From Lentilactobacillus hilgardii DSM 20176 = ATCC 8290 (lineage in GTDB: Bacteria > Bacillota > Bacilli > Lactobacillales > Lactobacillaceae), in contig NZ_GG669994.1 in NCBI RefSeq assembly GCF_000159315.1, positions 404,407 through 468,406 on the forward strand: 64,000 bases of DNA, written 5' to 3'. Made by a program: the position numbers and the translations under genes. The notes under the pieces were generated by a model, which did no database searches, was not told the origin of the DNA, and was given only the letters and a program-made list of their open reading frames with translations. This document shows, piece by piece, positions 57,301-64,000 of the stretch (the stretch's first letter is position 1; each line of letters starts with the position of its first letter).

Positions 57301-58857
57301 TTATTTCCCCGAGAAATCATCTTCATGTTCATGACGTCGTTGATAGTCAGCGATGTTTTTATATTCGGGTTCGAGAGAACGGCTTAAACGAATGTAAATT
57401 GGGATTAATTCACGGTAAGCCGGGAAGTTCTTCGGATCTGGATGATGAACGACGGTTGTTCCGACAAAGTTTGAGACATCGGTTAAACTGTCAATCAATC
57501 CCAAGCTGTACATGCCGAGAGTTGCTGCTCCAAGTGCGGTACTTTCAAAGCTTTCTGGGATAGCAACATCCTGCTCAAAAATATCGGTAAGCATTTGACG
57601 CCAAAGTGCAGAACGTGCAAAACCACCGTTTGCCTGGATACTGGTTGGGCGGCCGACAACTTCTTCAAGAGCCAACATAACGGTGTATAGATTATAGACG
57701 ATTCCCTCAAGTACGGCACGAATCATATGTGCCCTGGTATGGGTTCTGTTCAAGCCAAAGAACGACCCACGAGCATTTGCATCCCAGATCGGGGCACGTT
57801 CACCGCCAAGGAATGGGAAGAAAAGCAGACCATCCGAGCCAGCAGGGATCTTAGCAGCAATTTGAGTTAACAAGTCATATGGATCAATATGCATCTGCTC
57901 GGCAGTAACCTTTTCAGGTGCGCATAATTGATCACGAACCCAACGGAATACAACACCACCGTTGTTGACAGGGCCACCAATGACCCACATATTCTTGGCA
58001 AGGTAATAACAGAATACCCGTGCCTTTGGATCAGTATGTGGTTTGTCCGTAACCACTCTGACAGCACCGGAGGTTCCGATTGTTACGGCAACGACACCCG
58101 GCTGAATGGCATTAACGCCAAGGTTTGCTAATGGCCCATCTGATGCACCGATGATAAACGGCGTATCAGGATCAATTCCCAAAACTTTTGCATATTGATC
58201 ATGCATGCCCTTCAACTGATATGTTGTATCTACCAATTCAGGCAGCTGATCACGCGTTACACCTGCTAACTTAAGTGCCTGATTATCCCAGTCCATATTG
58301 TAAATATTGAACATACCAGTTGCGTTTGCAATTGAATAATCCTCTTTTAACGTGCCAAAGAGTCTGTAGAGAATATATTCCTTAATGCCAACGAACCAAC
58401 GTGCTTTTTTAAACAGGTCCGGATGATCATTTCGTAACCAAATCAGTTTAGTTAAGGGTGTCATTGGGTGAATGGGTGTGCCGGTATGTTGGTAGATTTC
58501 CATTCCCTGCGGACTGGCTTTTAGTTCATCTGCGTATTTAACGGCACGATTGTCGCCCCATGTGATAGCACGTGTGAGTGGTTTATAGTCTGAGTCCAAG
58601 AGGATTAAACTGTGCATTGCACATGAAAGTGCAACCCCTTTCAATTCACCTGGCTTTAAATTTGCTTTTCGAATAAGCTCAGTGATACCGTCTTGCATGG
58701 CCGAAAAAATTTCTTCTGGATCTTCTTCTGCCATGTCGGGCGTATCCTGATAAAGTGGATAGCCATTGTTTGAATAGCCATGTACCTTACCGTTAGTATC
58801 ATAAAGTACCGTTTTTACACTGGTGGTCCCAATATCAACACCTAATGTGTAAGCCAT
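57301..58857 (-). CDS. gntK: Gluconokinase, FGGY family
   Basis: GntK phosphorylates gluconate to 6-phosphogluconate for the oxidative pentose phosphate branch. The 518-residue product starts MAYTLGVDIGTTSVKTVLYD and has AITWGDNRA, ASDGPLANLGVN, TIGTSGAVRV and the C-terminal ANGGFARSALWRQM. The start at 58857 has an AAAGGAAG SD; further upstream start codons in the same frame have none. Neighbouring gntP supports gluconate over xylulose as substrate. Confidence 0.92.
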   Translation of the reverse strand: MAYTLGVDIGTTSVKTVLYDTNGKVHGYSNNGYPLYQDTPDMAEEDPEEIFSAMQDGITELIRKANLKPGELKGVALSCAMHSLILLDSDYKPLTRAITWGDNRAVKYADELKASPQGMEIYQHTGTPIHPMTPLTKLIWLRNDHPDLFKKARWFVGIKEYILYRLFGTLKEDYSIANATGMFNIYNMDWDNQALKLAGVTRDQLPELVDTTYQLKGMHDQYAKVLGIDPDTPFIIGASDGPLANLGVNAIQPGVVAVTIGTSGAVRVVTDKPHTDPKARVFCYYLAKNMWVIGGPVNNGGVVFRWVRDQLCAPEKVTAEQMHIDPYDLLTQIAAKIPAGSDGLLFFPFLGGERAPIWDANARGSFFGLNRTHTRAHMIRAVLEGIVYNLYTVMLALEEVVGRPTSIQANGGFARSALWRQMLTDIFEQDVAIPESFESTALGAATLGMYSLGLIDSLTDVSNFVGTTVVHHPDPKNFPAYRELIPIYIRLSRSLEPEYKNIADYQRRHEHEDDFSGK

Positions 58858-59050
58858 CGATACAACTTCCTTTCTGTGTTCTAAATTTACAAATACCGGT
58901 TTTCGAATCTGAAAATACACGCCAAAGTAATAATAGCTGGTTTCATATCCAAAAAAATATCGATCACAGCACAGTGCCGGTATCGCTTCGAACTAAATTT
59001 ACCATGCCTATCGCGCTGCATCAAATATAAGCATCTTTCTTTTTATTAAA

Positions 59051-59064
59051 TGTAAGCGACTACA
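59051..59064 (-). promoter_or_regulatory. Probable cre (CcpA) site at the gntK promoter
   Basis: TGTAAGCGACTACA fits the cre consensus TGWAANCGNTNWCA with one mismatch, on either strand. It covers the expected transcription start of the gntK promoter, as for carbon catabolite repression. Confidence 0.65.
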
Positions 59065-59066
59065 AT

Positions 59067-59095
59067 ATTATATGAAAAACAATTTCACAATGCAA
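59067..59095 (-). promoter_or_regulatory. Promoter of gntK-gntP
   Basis: On the minus strand TTGCAT (complement of 59090-59095), 17 bases, TATAAT (complement of 59067-59072). The gntK leader would be about 200 bases; I see no further gene or clear structure in it. Confidence 0.82.
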
Positions 59096-59103
59096 CTATT
59101 TTG

Positions 59104-59141
59104 TTGTAAAATATTTACAATAAAGCTGTAAAATATTTACA
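59104..59141. promoter_or_regulatory. Tandem operators for the RpiR-type gluconate regulator
   Basis: The palindrome TGTAAAATATTTACA occurs twice (59105-59119 and 59127-59141); the first extends to TTGTAAA-ATA-TTTACAA. Centres are 22 bases apart, about two helix turns, which would let two dimers bind the same face. They lie between the divergent gntK and regulator genes. Confidence 0.8.
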
Positions 59142-59194
59142 AGAAATAAAAATCGTAGTAATTACTAGTTTTAATGAAATGAAAGGTGATTAAG

Positions 59195-60043
59195 ATGAGT
59201 TCCTCGCCAGTTCAAATGCTGAAGCAGTCTTTCGATAATTTAAGTCGAACAAATAAAAAAATTGCCAAATATGTGATTGATAATCCCCAAGCCGCCTCAG
59301 AAGCCAATATAGAAGATTTGGCAGCGGTAACAGAAACGTCAACGGCTTCTGTTTCCAGATTAGTGAAAACACTTGGCTATTCAAATTTCCGTGAATTCAC
59401 ATTATCGTTGGCTTATACACAATTGAGGCCACAGAATTTACCAATATTTAAAGATATTGATGCAAATGATACGCTTTCAACCATTGCTGATAAAATTTTT
59501 ACCAGTTCACAGCGAGCACTTCAGGATACGCGTGAGGGGATCGATGAGAATGAATTTGCCCGTTCGGTTCTTCGAATTATCCATTGCCACAGACTCGGCT
59601 TCTTTGGTCTTGGAGGTTCATCTGTAGTTGCTTTGGACGGTTATCATAAATTTTTACGCACTTCGATTGATTGCTTTTATTATCCTGACTTTGACGTACA
59701 GCTCATGCAAGCTGTAAAATTGGGAGAGGACGATTGCGCAATTGTTGTTTCACACTCGGGCAAGAATCGACAGACAATAAAAATTGCCGAGACGTTAAAA
59801 CGCCGAAGGGTTCCTGTCATTGCGATTACCAGCTATCAAGACTCACCATTAGTGGGACACAGTGATATCACATTTATTTCGTCAAGCGATGAATCCAATT
59901 ATCGCTCTGAAGGCATGTATTCACTGTTGGCTCAATTAACTATTATTGATACATTATTTATGATGGCAACAGTTCGAATGGGACCTGCTACTGAAGACAC
60001 AATTCGCAGTGTCCAAAATATAATTGAAAGTACTAGGGGATAA
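59195..60043 (+). CDS. RpiR-family transcriptional regulator of gluconate genes
   Basis: The 282-residue product has an RpiR helix-turn-helix (NIEDLAAVTETSTASVSRLV, about residues 37-56) and a SIS domain (RLGFFGLGGSSVVALDGYHK; AIVVSHSGKNRQTIKIAETL) that would bind a sugar phosphate such as 6-phosphogluconate. I choose ATG 59195 over GTG 59186 for SD spacing from GAAAGG. It is divergent from gntK-gntP with two palindromes between. In many bacilli GntR fills this role; here an RpiR protein does. Confidence 0.87.
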   Translation: MSSSPVQMLKQSFDNLSRTNKKIAKYVIDNPQAASEANIEDLAAVTETSTASVSRLVKTLGYSNFREFTLSLAYTQLRPQNLPIFKDIDANDTLSTIADKIFTSSQRALQDTREGIDENEFARSVLRIIHCHRLGFFGLGGSSVVALDGYHKFLRTSIDCFYYPDFDVQLMQAVKLGEDDCAIVVSHSGKNRQTIKIAETLKRRRVPVIAITSYQDSPLVGHSDITFISSSDESNYRSEGMYSLLAQLTIIDTLFMMATVRMGPATEDTIRSVQNIIESTRG

Positions 60044-60185
60044 AAGTGTGTGATTCAAAACGGGTAACACCCGGAGTATAAGGCGTTGATTGGGGAAATC
60101 CCGAATTTGGATTTTTCGAATCAATCCCTTATATGGAGCGGTGTTGTTTTGAGGAGCAGTCCTAAAAAGTGTGTGATTCAAAACG
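60042..60185. repeat. Long hairpin flanked by 21-nt direct repeats
   Basis: A 21-base sequence ending GTGTGTGATTCAAAACG occurs at 60042-60062 (overlapping the regulator stop) and again at 60165-60185. Between them is an interrupted hairpin: TCAAAAC 60055-60061/GTTTTGA 60146-60152; AACACC 60066-60071/GGTGTT 60140-60145; TATAAGG 60077-60083/CCTTATA 60127-60133; about 7 bp 60085-60091/60119-60125; AAATCC 60096-60101/GGATTT 60109-60114. The second repeat copy can pair with the same GTTTTGA strand. It may be a small repeat element or a structured RNA; I do not recognise it. Confidence 0.65.
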
Positions 60186-60221
60186 ACATACCTTAATCCC
60201 GATTAACTGAGATGACTATTT

Positions 60222-60983
60222 ATGCGACGAAGAGATGTTCAACCAATTTATGCTGAAACTTACCGGCGACGGGTGAGAACCCGTAAGGTAATTTTTGGCG
60301 TTTTTTTGTTGATTGTCTTATTAATAACTGCTTTTTCCGTTTGGCGGTGGCATGCAAAACAAGAGCTTAAGAGATATCCAATAAGAGGCGTTTCGATTAA
60401 CCAGGATAATGGCTATATTGATTTTGAAAGCTTGAAAAACAACGGTGTTAAGTTTGTTTATTTAAAAGCAACACAGGGAGCGACCTACACTGATGACAGC
60501 TTTCTAAGTAATTTTCAAAGAAGTCAAGGGTCGCAACTACCGGTTGGCGTTTACCATTATTTCAGTTTTAGCAGCTCGCCGAAGGCCCAATTTAAAAATT
60601 TTGTGCGTCAGGTAAAAACCAATACAGGTAGTTTGCCGATTTGTATTTCTATTCAGTATTATGGGGGCTATAATGATGACTCGGTTCATTGGAAATCAAC
60701 GCGGAAAAATGTTCGGACATTAATGTCTGATATTCGACATTATTATCAACGACCAGTTGTTATTTCAACTAGCCAGGAGATTATTCAGCGTTTGAAAATC
60801 GAGGCAACAAATGCTCATCAGTTTTGGACGACTGACGGTCAGCTTGGTAAGCCAAACGGTGATGCAACTTTTATTCAAGTGACCCAGAAGCAGGATTTTC
60901 GATTAGATCGACAGGTTGTTTTTTTACCGATGTCCGTATTTAACGGTGATGCACGACAATGGGCCAGGTATCTGGGGAGTTAA
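60222..60983 (+). CDS. Membrane-anchored GH25-like protein, probably catalytically inactive
   Basis: The 253-residue product has a basic N-terminus, one membrane segment (about 23-41) and an outside GH25 (lysozyme) fold: RGVSINQDNGYIDFESLK (55-72), FVYLKATQGATYTDDSF (78-94), LPVGVYHYFSF (106-116). In active enzymes the first motif has Asp (GxDxS) and the third strand ends DxE; here these are Ser58 and S143-I-Q145. It may bind peptidoglycan without cutting. The start is ATG 60222 with a weak SD. A terminator follows. Confidence 0.82.
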   Translation: MRRRDVQPIYAETYRRRVRTRKVIFGVFLLIVLLITAFSVWRWHAKQELKRYPIRGVSINQDNGYIDFESLKNNGVKFVYLKATQGATYTDDSFLSNFQRSQGSQLPVGVYHYFSFSSSPKAQFKNFVRQVKTNTGSLPICISIQYYGGYNDDSVHWKSTRKNVRTLMSDIRHYYQRPVVISTSQEIIQRLKIEATNAHQFWTTDGQLGKPNGDATFIQVTQKQDFRLDRQVVFLPMSVFNGDARQWARYLGS

Positions 60984-60989
60984 CAAAAT

Positions 60990-61032
60990 AAAAGCAGCTG
61001 ATGACAAAGTTTGTTTTGCCTTGGCTGCTTTC
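60990..61032. terminator. Terminator between convergent genes
   Basis: AAAGCAGC (60991-60998) pairs perfectly with GCTGCTTT (61024-61031), long 25-nt loop. T-rich sequence follows on the minus strand, so it may serve both genes; it touches the DUF4828 gene stop. Confidence 0.7.
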
Positions 61033-61387
61033 ATAACATTTCCATATTTGGATATAAACCGTATGTGTTGTTATCCGATTCATCGTAAAATTTTGTTGGG
61101 CGCGCTTCGTTTGCCCGAATTTCCAAGGTGTACCCATAGCGGTCCACATATGAAACTTCATATTTTTTGACAGATGAAACCTTGGCTGACAAATCTTCCC
61201 CATCGATTGACAGTTTGAGATCGGGCCCAATTTCAATTCTATGGTTGTGCCCCCGATAATCTTTAAAAAACCATGTTCCGGCAAAAAACAGTGGATCTAT
61301 GTGATCAATCTGTTTTTTACGTTTAGGTGCATGAAAAAGTCCAATGAAAAAAGAAATTAAAAAAATAGCAATGCTTCTTTTACGCAA
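61031..61387 (-). CDS. DUF4828 family protein with N-terminal membrane segment
   Basis: A product of about 118 residues: a basic start (RKRS), a hydrophobic segment (IAIFLISFFIGLF), then a small domain FAGTWFFKDYRGHNHRIEIGP ... DGEDLSAKVSSVKKYEVSYVD that looks like the DUF4828 family of lactobacilli. TTG 61387 has SD GGGGGG at good distance; ATG 61396 abuts that SD. Function is unknown. It faces the GH25-like gene. Confidence 0.68.
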   Translation of the reverse strand: MRKRSIAIFLISFFIGLFHAPKRKKQIDHIDPLFFAGTWFFKDYRGHNHRIEIGPDLKLSIDGEDLSAKVSSVKKYEVSYVDRYGYTLEIRANEARPTKFYDESDNNTYGLYPNMEML

Positions 61388-61522
61388 TAAAAACATCCCC
61401 CCACAGTAATACTTACAACACACTATAGCATTATAGCGTTATTATAAGACTATACTAGATATTTTAGATGTTAATCACGTTAAAACATTGTTACAATTTA
61501 ACTAGGAAAGGCGGTTTTCTAG

Positions 61523-62524
61523 ATGATTAAATTAGGAATTATTGGTACTAACTGGATTACCCAACAATTTGTTGAGGCAGTTAAGCTTACAGGAAAATAT
61601 GGGTTTACAACCGTTTATTCGCGACATCTTGAGACAGCAACCGAATTTGCGACTAAAAATGGTGCTGAAAATACATTTGATGATTTAAATGAATTTTTTG
61701 CCAGTGACAGCTTTGATACGGTATATATTGCATCACCAAACAGTTTACATTTTGAACAGGCAAAACAGGCAATTGAAAATGGTAAAAATATCATTGTTGA
61801 AAAACCGGCATTTATGAATCAAAAGCAAATGGCAGAAATTCAGCATTTGCTTGATAAGCATCCGGAAGTCTTGTATTTTGAGGCGGCTCGAAATATTCAC
61901 ACCCCCAACTTCCATGCAATTGAAAGGAAGTTGAGTGAACTTAACGTTGTTTCAGGGGCTGAATTCACGTACTCCAAATATTCATCACGTTATGATCATG
62001 TTTTAGCTGGTGAAATTCCGAATGTTTTTTCACCAAAATTTGGGGGGGGCGCTTTGCAAGACCTTGGCGTATACACTGTTTATGATGCAGTAACCCTGTT
62101 TGGTATGCCGGAAGAGGTTTCCTATTATCCACAGTTGATTCGCACGGGTGTTGATGGAAAGGGGACGGCTGTTTTGAGTTATCCCGAATATACCGTTATT
62201 TTAAATTTTTCGAAAATATCGAATTCCCATATGACGTCCGAGATATATGGATTGAAAGACTTAATTGAACTTGATGATGCCGGGGAGATCCAACACGTTG
62301 ATTATATTGATCCGGATGGCAAACGCCAAACGCTTGGAGATGACGACGGGGCTAATCCAATGATTCCGGAGGCAAATGATTTTGCCAGAGTGATTAATGA
62401 ACCAAATAATGACCAAAATATGAAGGATTATGCATATTGGCGTCAGTTAAGTGTCTATGTCAATAAGATTCTGTTTAACCTACGTCAGGACGCACACATT
62501 TTCTTTGTGGGTGAGGAAAAATAG
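61523..62524 (+). CDS. Gfo/Idh/MocA family NAD(P)-dependent oxidoreductase
   Basis: The 333-residue product has an N-terminal Rossmann fold (LGIIGTNWITQQFVEAV, residues 3-19), DTVYIASPNSLHFEQAKQAI, and the family motif IIVEKPAFMN with the catalytic-site Lys, followed by the C-terminal substrate domain. It would oxidise or reduce a sugar or polyol; substrate cannot be told. The nucleotide loop is GTNWIT rather than the usual GxGxxG. SD AAAGGCGG. An extended -10 (TGTTACAAT near 61490) may be its promoter. The helicase gene follows 17 bases later. Confidence 0.85.
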   Translation: MIKLGIIGTNWITQQFVEAVKLTGKYGFTTVYSRHLETATEFATKNGAENTFDDLNEFFASDSFDTVYIASPNSLHFEQAKQAIENGKNIIVEKPAFMNQKQMAEIQHLLDKHPEVLYFEAARNIHTPNFHAIERKLSELNVVSGAEFTYSKYSSRYDHVLAGEIPNVFSPKFGGGALQDLGVYTVYDAVTLFGMPEEVSYYPQLIRTGVDGKGTAVLSYPEYTVILNFSKISNSHMTSEIYGLKDLIELDDAGEIQHVDYIDPDGKRQTLGDDDGANPMIPEANDFARVINEPNNDQNMKDYAYWRQLSVYVNKILFNLRQDAHIFFVGEEK

Positions 62525-62541
62525 TAGAACGGAGAAAAAGA

Positions 62542-63837
62542 TTGATTAGTGAATTTGAAAAGCATGCTGAGAAACTGGGATATCAACAATGGACGGCAAT
62601 TCAAAAGGCGGTTTATCAACCACTGAAGGATGGTCAAAGCGTTGTTGGCATTGCACCAACCGGTTCCGGTAAAACGGTTGCTTTTACGCTGCCATTACTT
62701 GAATCAATTAAATCAATCGATGGTACTAAGTTGATCGTGGTTGAACCTTCTGCCGAATTAGCCATGCAGACTCAAAAAACAATGCTTGAATGGGGCAGCC
62801 TAACCGGTTTGACAGTTCAAGGGGCTGTTGGAGGCGCTAATATTTCACGGCAGATCGAGCGCCTGAAGGAACACCCCAATGTGATTGTTGGCACAACCGG
62901 TCGTTTGATGAACCTGATTGAGCTTGGTAAGTTGAAATTGGACGATATTCAGACAATTGTGATTGATGAAGCCGATAATTTGCTAAGTGAAGATACACTG
63001 GATTCGATTCGAGAGTTAGTTGATCAGGCACCTGACGATACACAGTTGGGATTTTTCTCGGCTACTCAAAATGATATTTTAAAACACGTTAATCGTTGGT
63101 TCAATCAAGATATGCAGATATTCGATGTAACGGACATCGATGATACCCAGGGAATTGTGAAGCATGGTCTTCTTCAAGTTTCAAATAAGAAGAAGGAACA
63201 AATGTTGCTCCGATTTTTACACATGAAAGATTTTAAAGCACTGGTCTTTTTTGATCAGTTAAATACGCTTCAGAAAGTGTCCGGGTTTTTAATCCATCGT
63301 CATGTTCGGGAAGCAGCTAAGCTGACCAGCGAGCAGAATCAAACCAGTCGTCAAAATGCATTAAGAGATTTCCGAAAGGGAAAAGTGAGACTTCTTTTAA
63401 CGACGGATGTGGCTGCACGGGGAATTGATATTCCCAAACTGCCAGCCGTTATTAATTTTGATTTGCCTCGGGATGCCAGAACATATACTCACCGAATTGG
63501 GCGGACAGGCCGAATGCATCAAAACGGTTTAGTGATTAACATGGGAGATGACCACGACCTGCGTCATTTAAAGCAACTGGTTCGAGATCAATTTGACTTG
63601 TCAAACGTTTATTTTAGTGGGAACCAACTTTCAGACACCAAACCTGAACAAACGGTAACGGATCTGGAAAAAGATGATAAGAATGATGAGGGACCAACTC
63701 AAGGATTAGAAAGGGTCGCCAACCAGAAGTCTCAAAAGAAGCGGCCGGTAATTTCAAATCCGGTGCCAAAACCACATCACAAAAAGAACAAGCATACTAA
63801 GCGAAAAGGGATGCGGCATAAGCGGACTACTAAATAA
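62542..63837 (+). CDS. DEAD-box RNA helicase
   Basis: The 431-residue product starts with TTG 62542 and shows motifs in order: Q motif region YQQWTAIQKAV, motif I APTGSGKT, VGTTGRLMNL, motif II VIDEADNLL, motif III FFSATQ, TTDVAARGIDIP and motif VI HRIGRTGRMHQNG. The C-terminal tail is basic (KKRPVISNPVPKPHHKKNK) and may bind RNA. It is close to the CshB-like group of cold-shock/ribosome-assembly helicases, but I cannot fix the subtype. Confidence 0.9.
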   Translation: MISEFEKHAEKLGYQQWTAIQKAVYQPLKDGQSVVGIAPTGSGKTVAFTLPLLESIKSIDGTKLIVVEPSAELAMQTQKTMLEWGSLTGLTVQGAVGGANISRQIERLKEHPNVIVGTTGRLMNLIELGKLKLDDIQTIVIDEADNLLSEDTLDSIRELVDQAPDDTQLGFFSATQNDILKHVNRWFNQDMQIFDVTDIDDTQGIVKHGLLQVSNKKKEQMLLRFLHMKDFKALVFFDQLNTLQKVSGFLIHRHVREAAKLTSEQNQTSRQNALRDFRKGKVRLLLTTDVAARGIDIPKLPAVINFDLPRDARTYTHRIGRTGRMHQNGLVINMGDDHDLRHLKQLVRDQFDLSNVYFSGNQLSDTKPEQTVTDLEKDDKNDEGPTQGLERVANQKSQKKRPVISNPVPKPHHKKNKHTKRKGMRHKRTTK

Positions 63838-63888
63838 TTTTCTTTACATGTTGATTAATAAATGAGAAAATTGACATGTATTGTTTTT

Positions 63889-63961
63889 GGCCTCATAGCA
63901 CAACTGGATAGGGCACCCGCCTCCTAAGCGGTTGATCCCGGTTCGAGTCCGGGTGAGGTCA
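63889..63961 (+). tRNA. tRNA-Arg (anticodon CCT)
   Basis: A 73-base cloverleaf: acceptor stem GGCCTCA with TGAGGTC (one G-T pair), D arm with AACTGGATAGG, anticodon loop CTCCTAA giving CCT, and T arm CCCGG-TTCGAGT-CCGGG. It reads AGG codons. CCA is not encoded. No clear promoter is seen in the 50 bases upstream. Confidence 0.95.
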
Positions 63962-64000
63962 GTAAAATCATTAATAGAAAAAGCCAAAGCGAAATCGTTG

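Noticed and set aside
63871..63876. TTGACA as -35 for tRNA-Arg
   Set aside because: A -10 at 17 bases would fall inside the tRNA.

Overview
The window is chromosomal DNA from a low-GC Gram-positive bacterium, almost certainly a member of the Lactobacillaceae. Support comes from the S10-spc-alpha ribosomal cluster followed by ecfA1-ecfA2-ecfT-truA-rplM-rpsI, frequent TTG and GTG starts with strong Shine-Dalgarno (SD) sequences, a FabT-type fab-acc operon with FabI and two FabZ proteins, CamS, and small families typical of lactobacilli (DUF2187, DUF4828). I cannot fix the genus from sequence alone. No insertion sequence, prophage, integrase or CRISPR array was seen; this is mostly housekeeping DNA.

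Layout. 1-0.19 kb: 3' end of fusA and its terminator. 0.4-14.5 kb: translation and transcription genes rpsJ to rplQ, including secY, adk, infA and rpoA, with a clear internal promoter before infA. 14.6-18.9 kb: ECF transporter energising module, truA, then rplM-rpsI with a promoter and an L13-type leader. 19.3-23 kb: PanT-like ECF substrate protein, a convergent DUF2187 gene, a GH73-type glucosaminidase, xpt and a divergent stand-alone PurK-like ATP-grasp gene. 23-34.8 kb: pcrA, an acetyltransferase, ligA, camS, gatCAB, a diacylglycerol-kinase-family gene and an RlmD-family rRNA methyltransferase. 35.2-38.2 kb: glycine betaine ABC transporter with a terminator in its leader. 38.6-43.6 kb: deoxynucleoside catabolism (deoC-deoB-deoD-regulator-pdp). 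44-53.8 kb: complete type II fatty acid synthesis operon, followed by birA and bioY. 55.9-60.0 kb: gluconate permease and kinase divergent from an RpiR-type regulator with tandem operators. 60.0-64 kb: a hairpin/direct-repeat element, a GH25-like protein lacking its catalytic acids, a DUF4828 gene, a Gfo/Idh/MocA oxidoreductase, a DEAD-box helicase and tRNA-Arg(CCT).

How parts work together: the ECF module at 14.7-17.1 kb would power the PanT-like protein at 19.3 kb and BioY at 55.2 kb. BioY brings in biotin, BirA attaches it to AccB, and AccB/C/D/A make malonyl-CoA for the Fab enzymes. FabT sites flank a terminator-like hairpin in front of this operon.

Most worth a second look: the hairpin with competing 21-nt direct repeats at 60.04-60.19 kb; the leader before birA whose closing helix covers a ribosome-binding site; FabZ2 lacking the catalytic His; the GH25 protein lacking its acidic residues; the PurK-like protein lacking family motifs; and the 41-bp perfect palindrome containing a FabT site.
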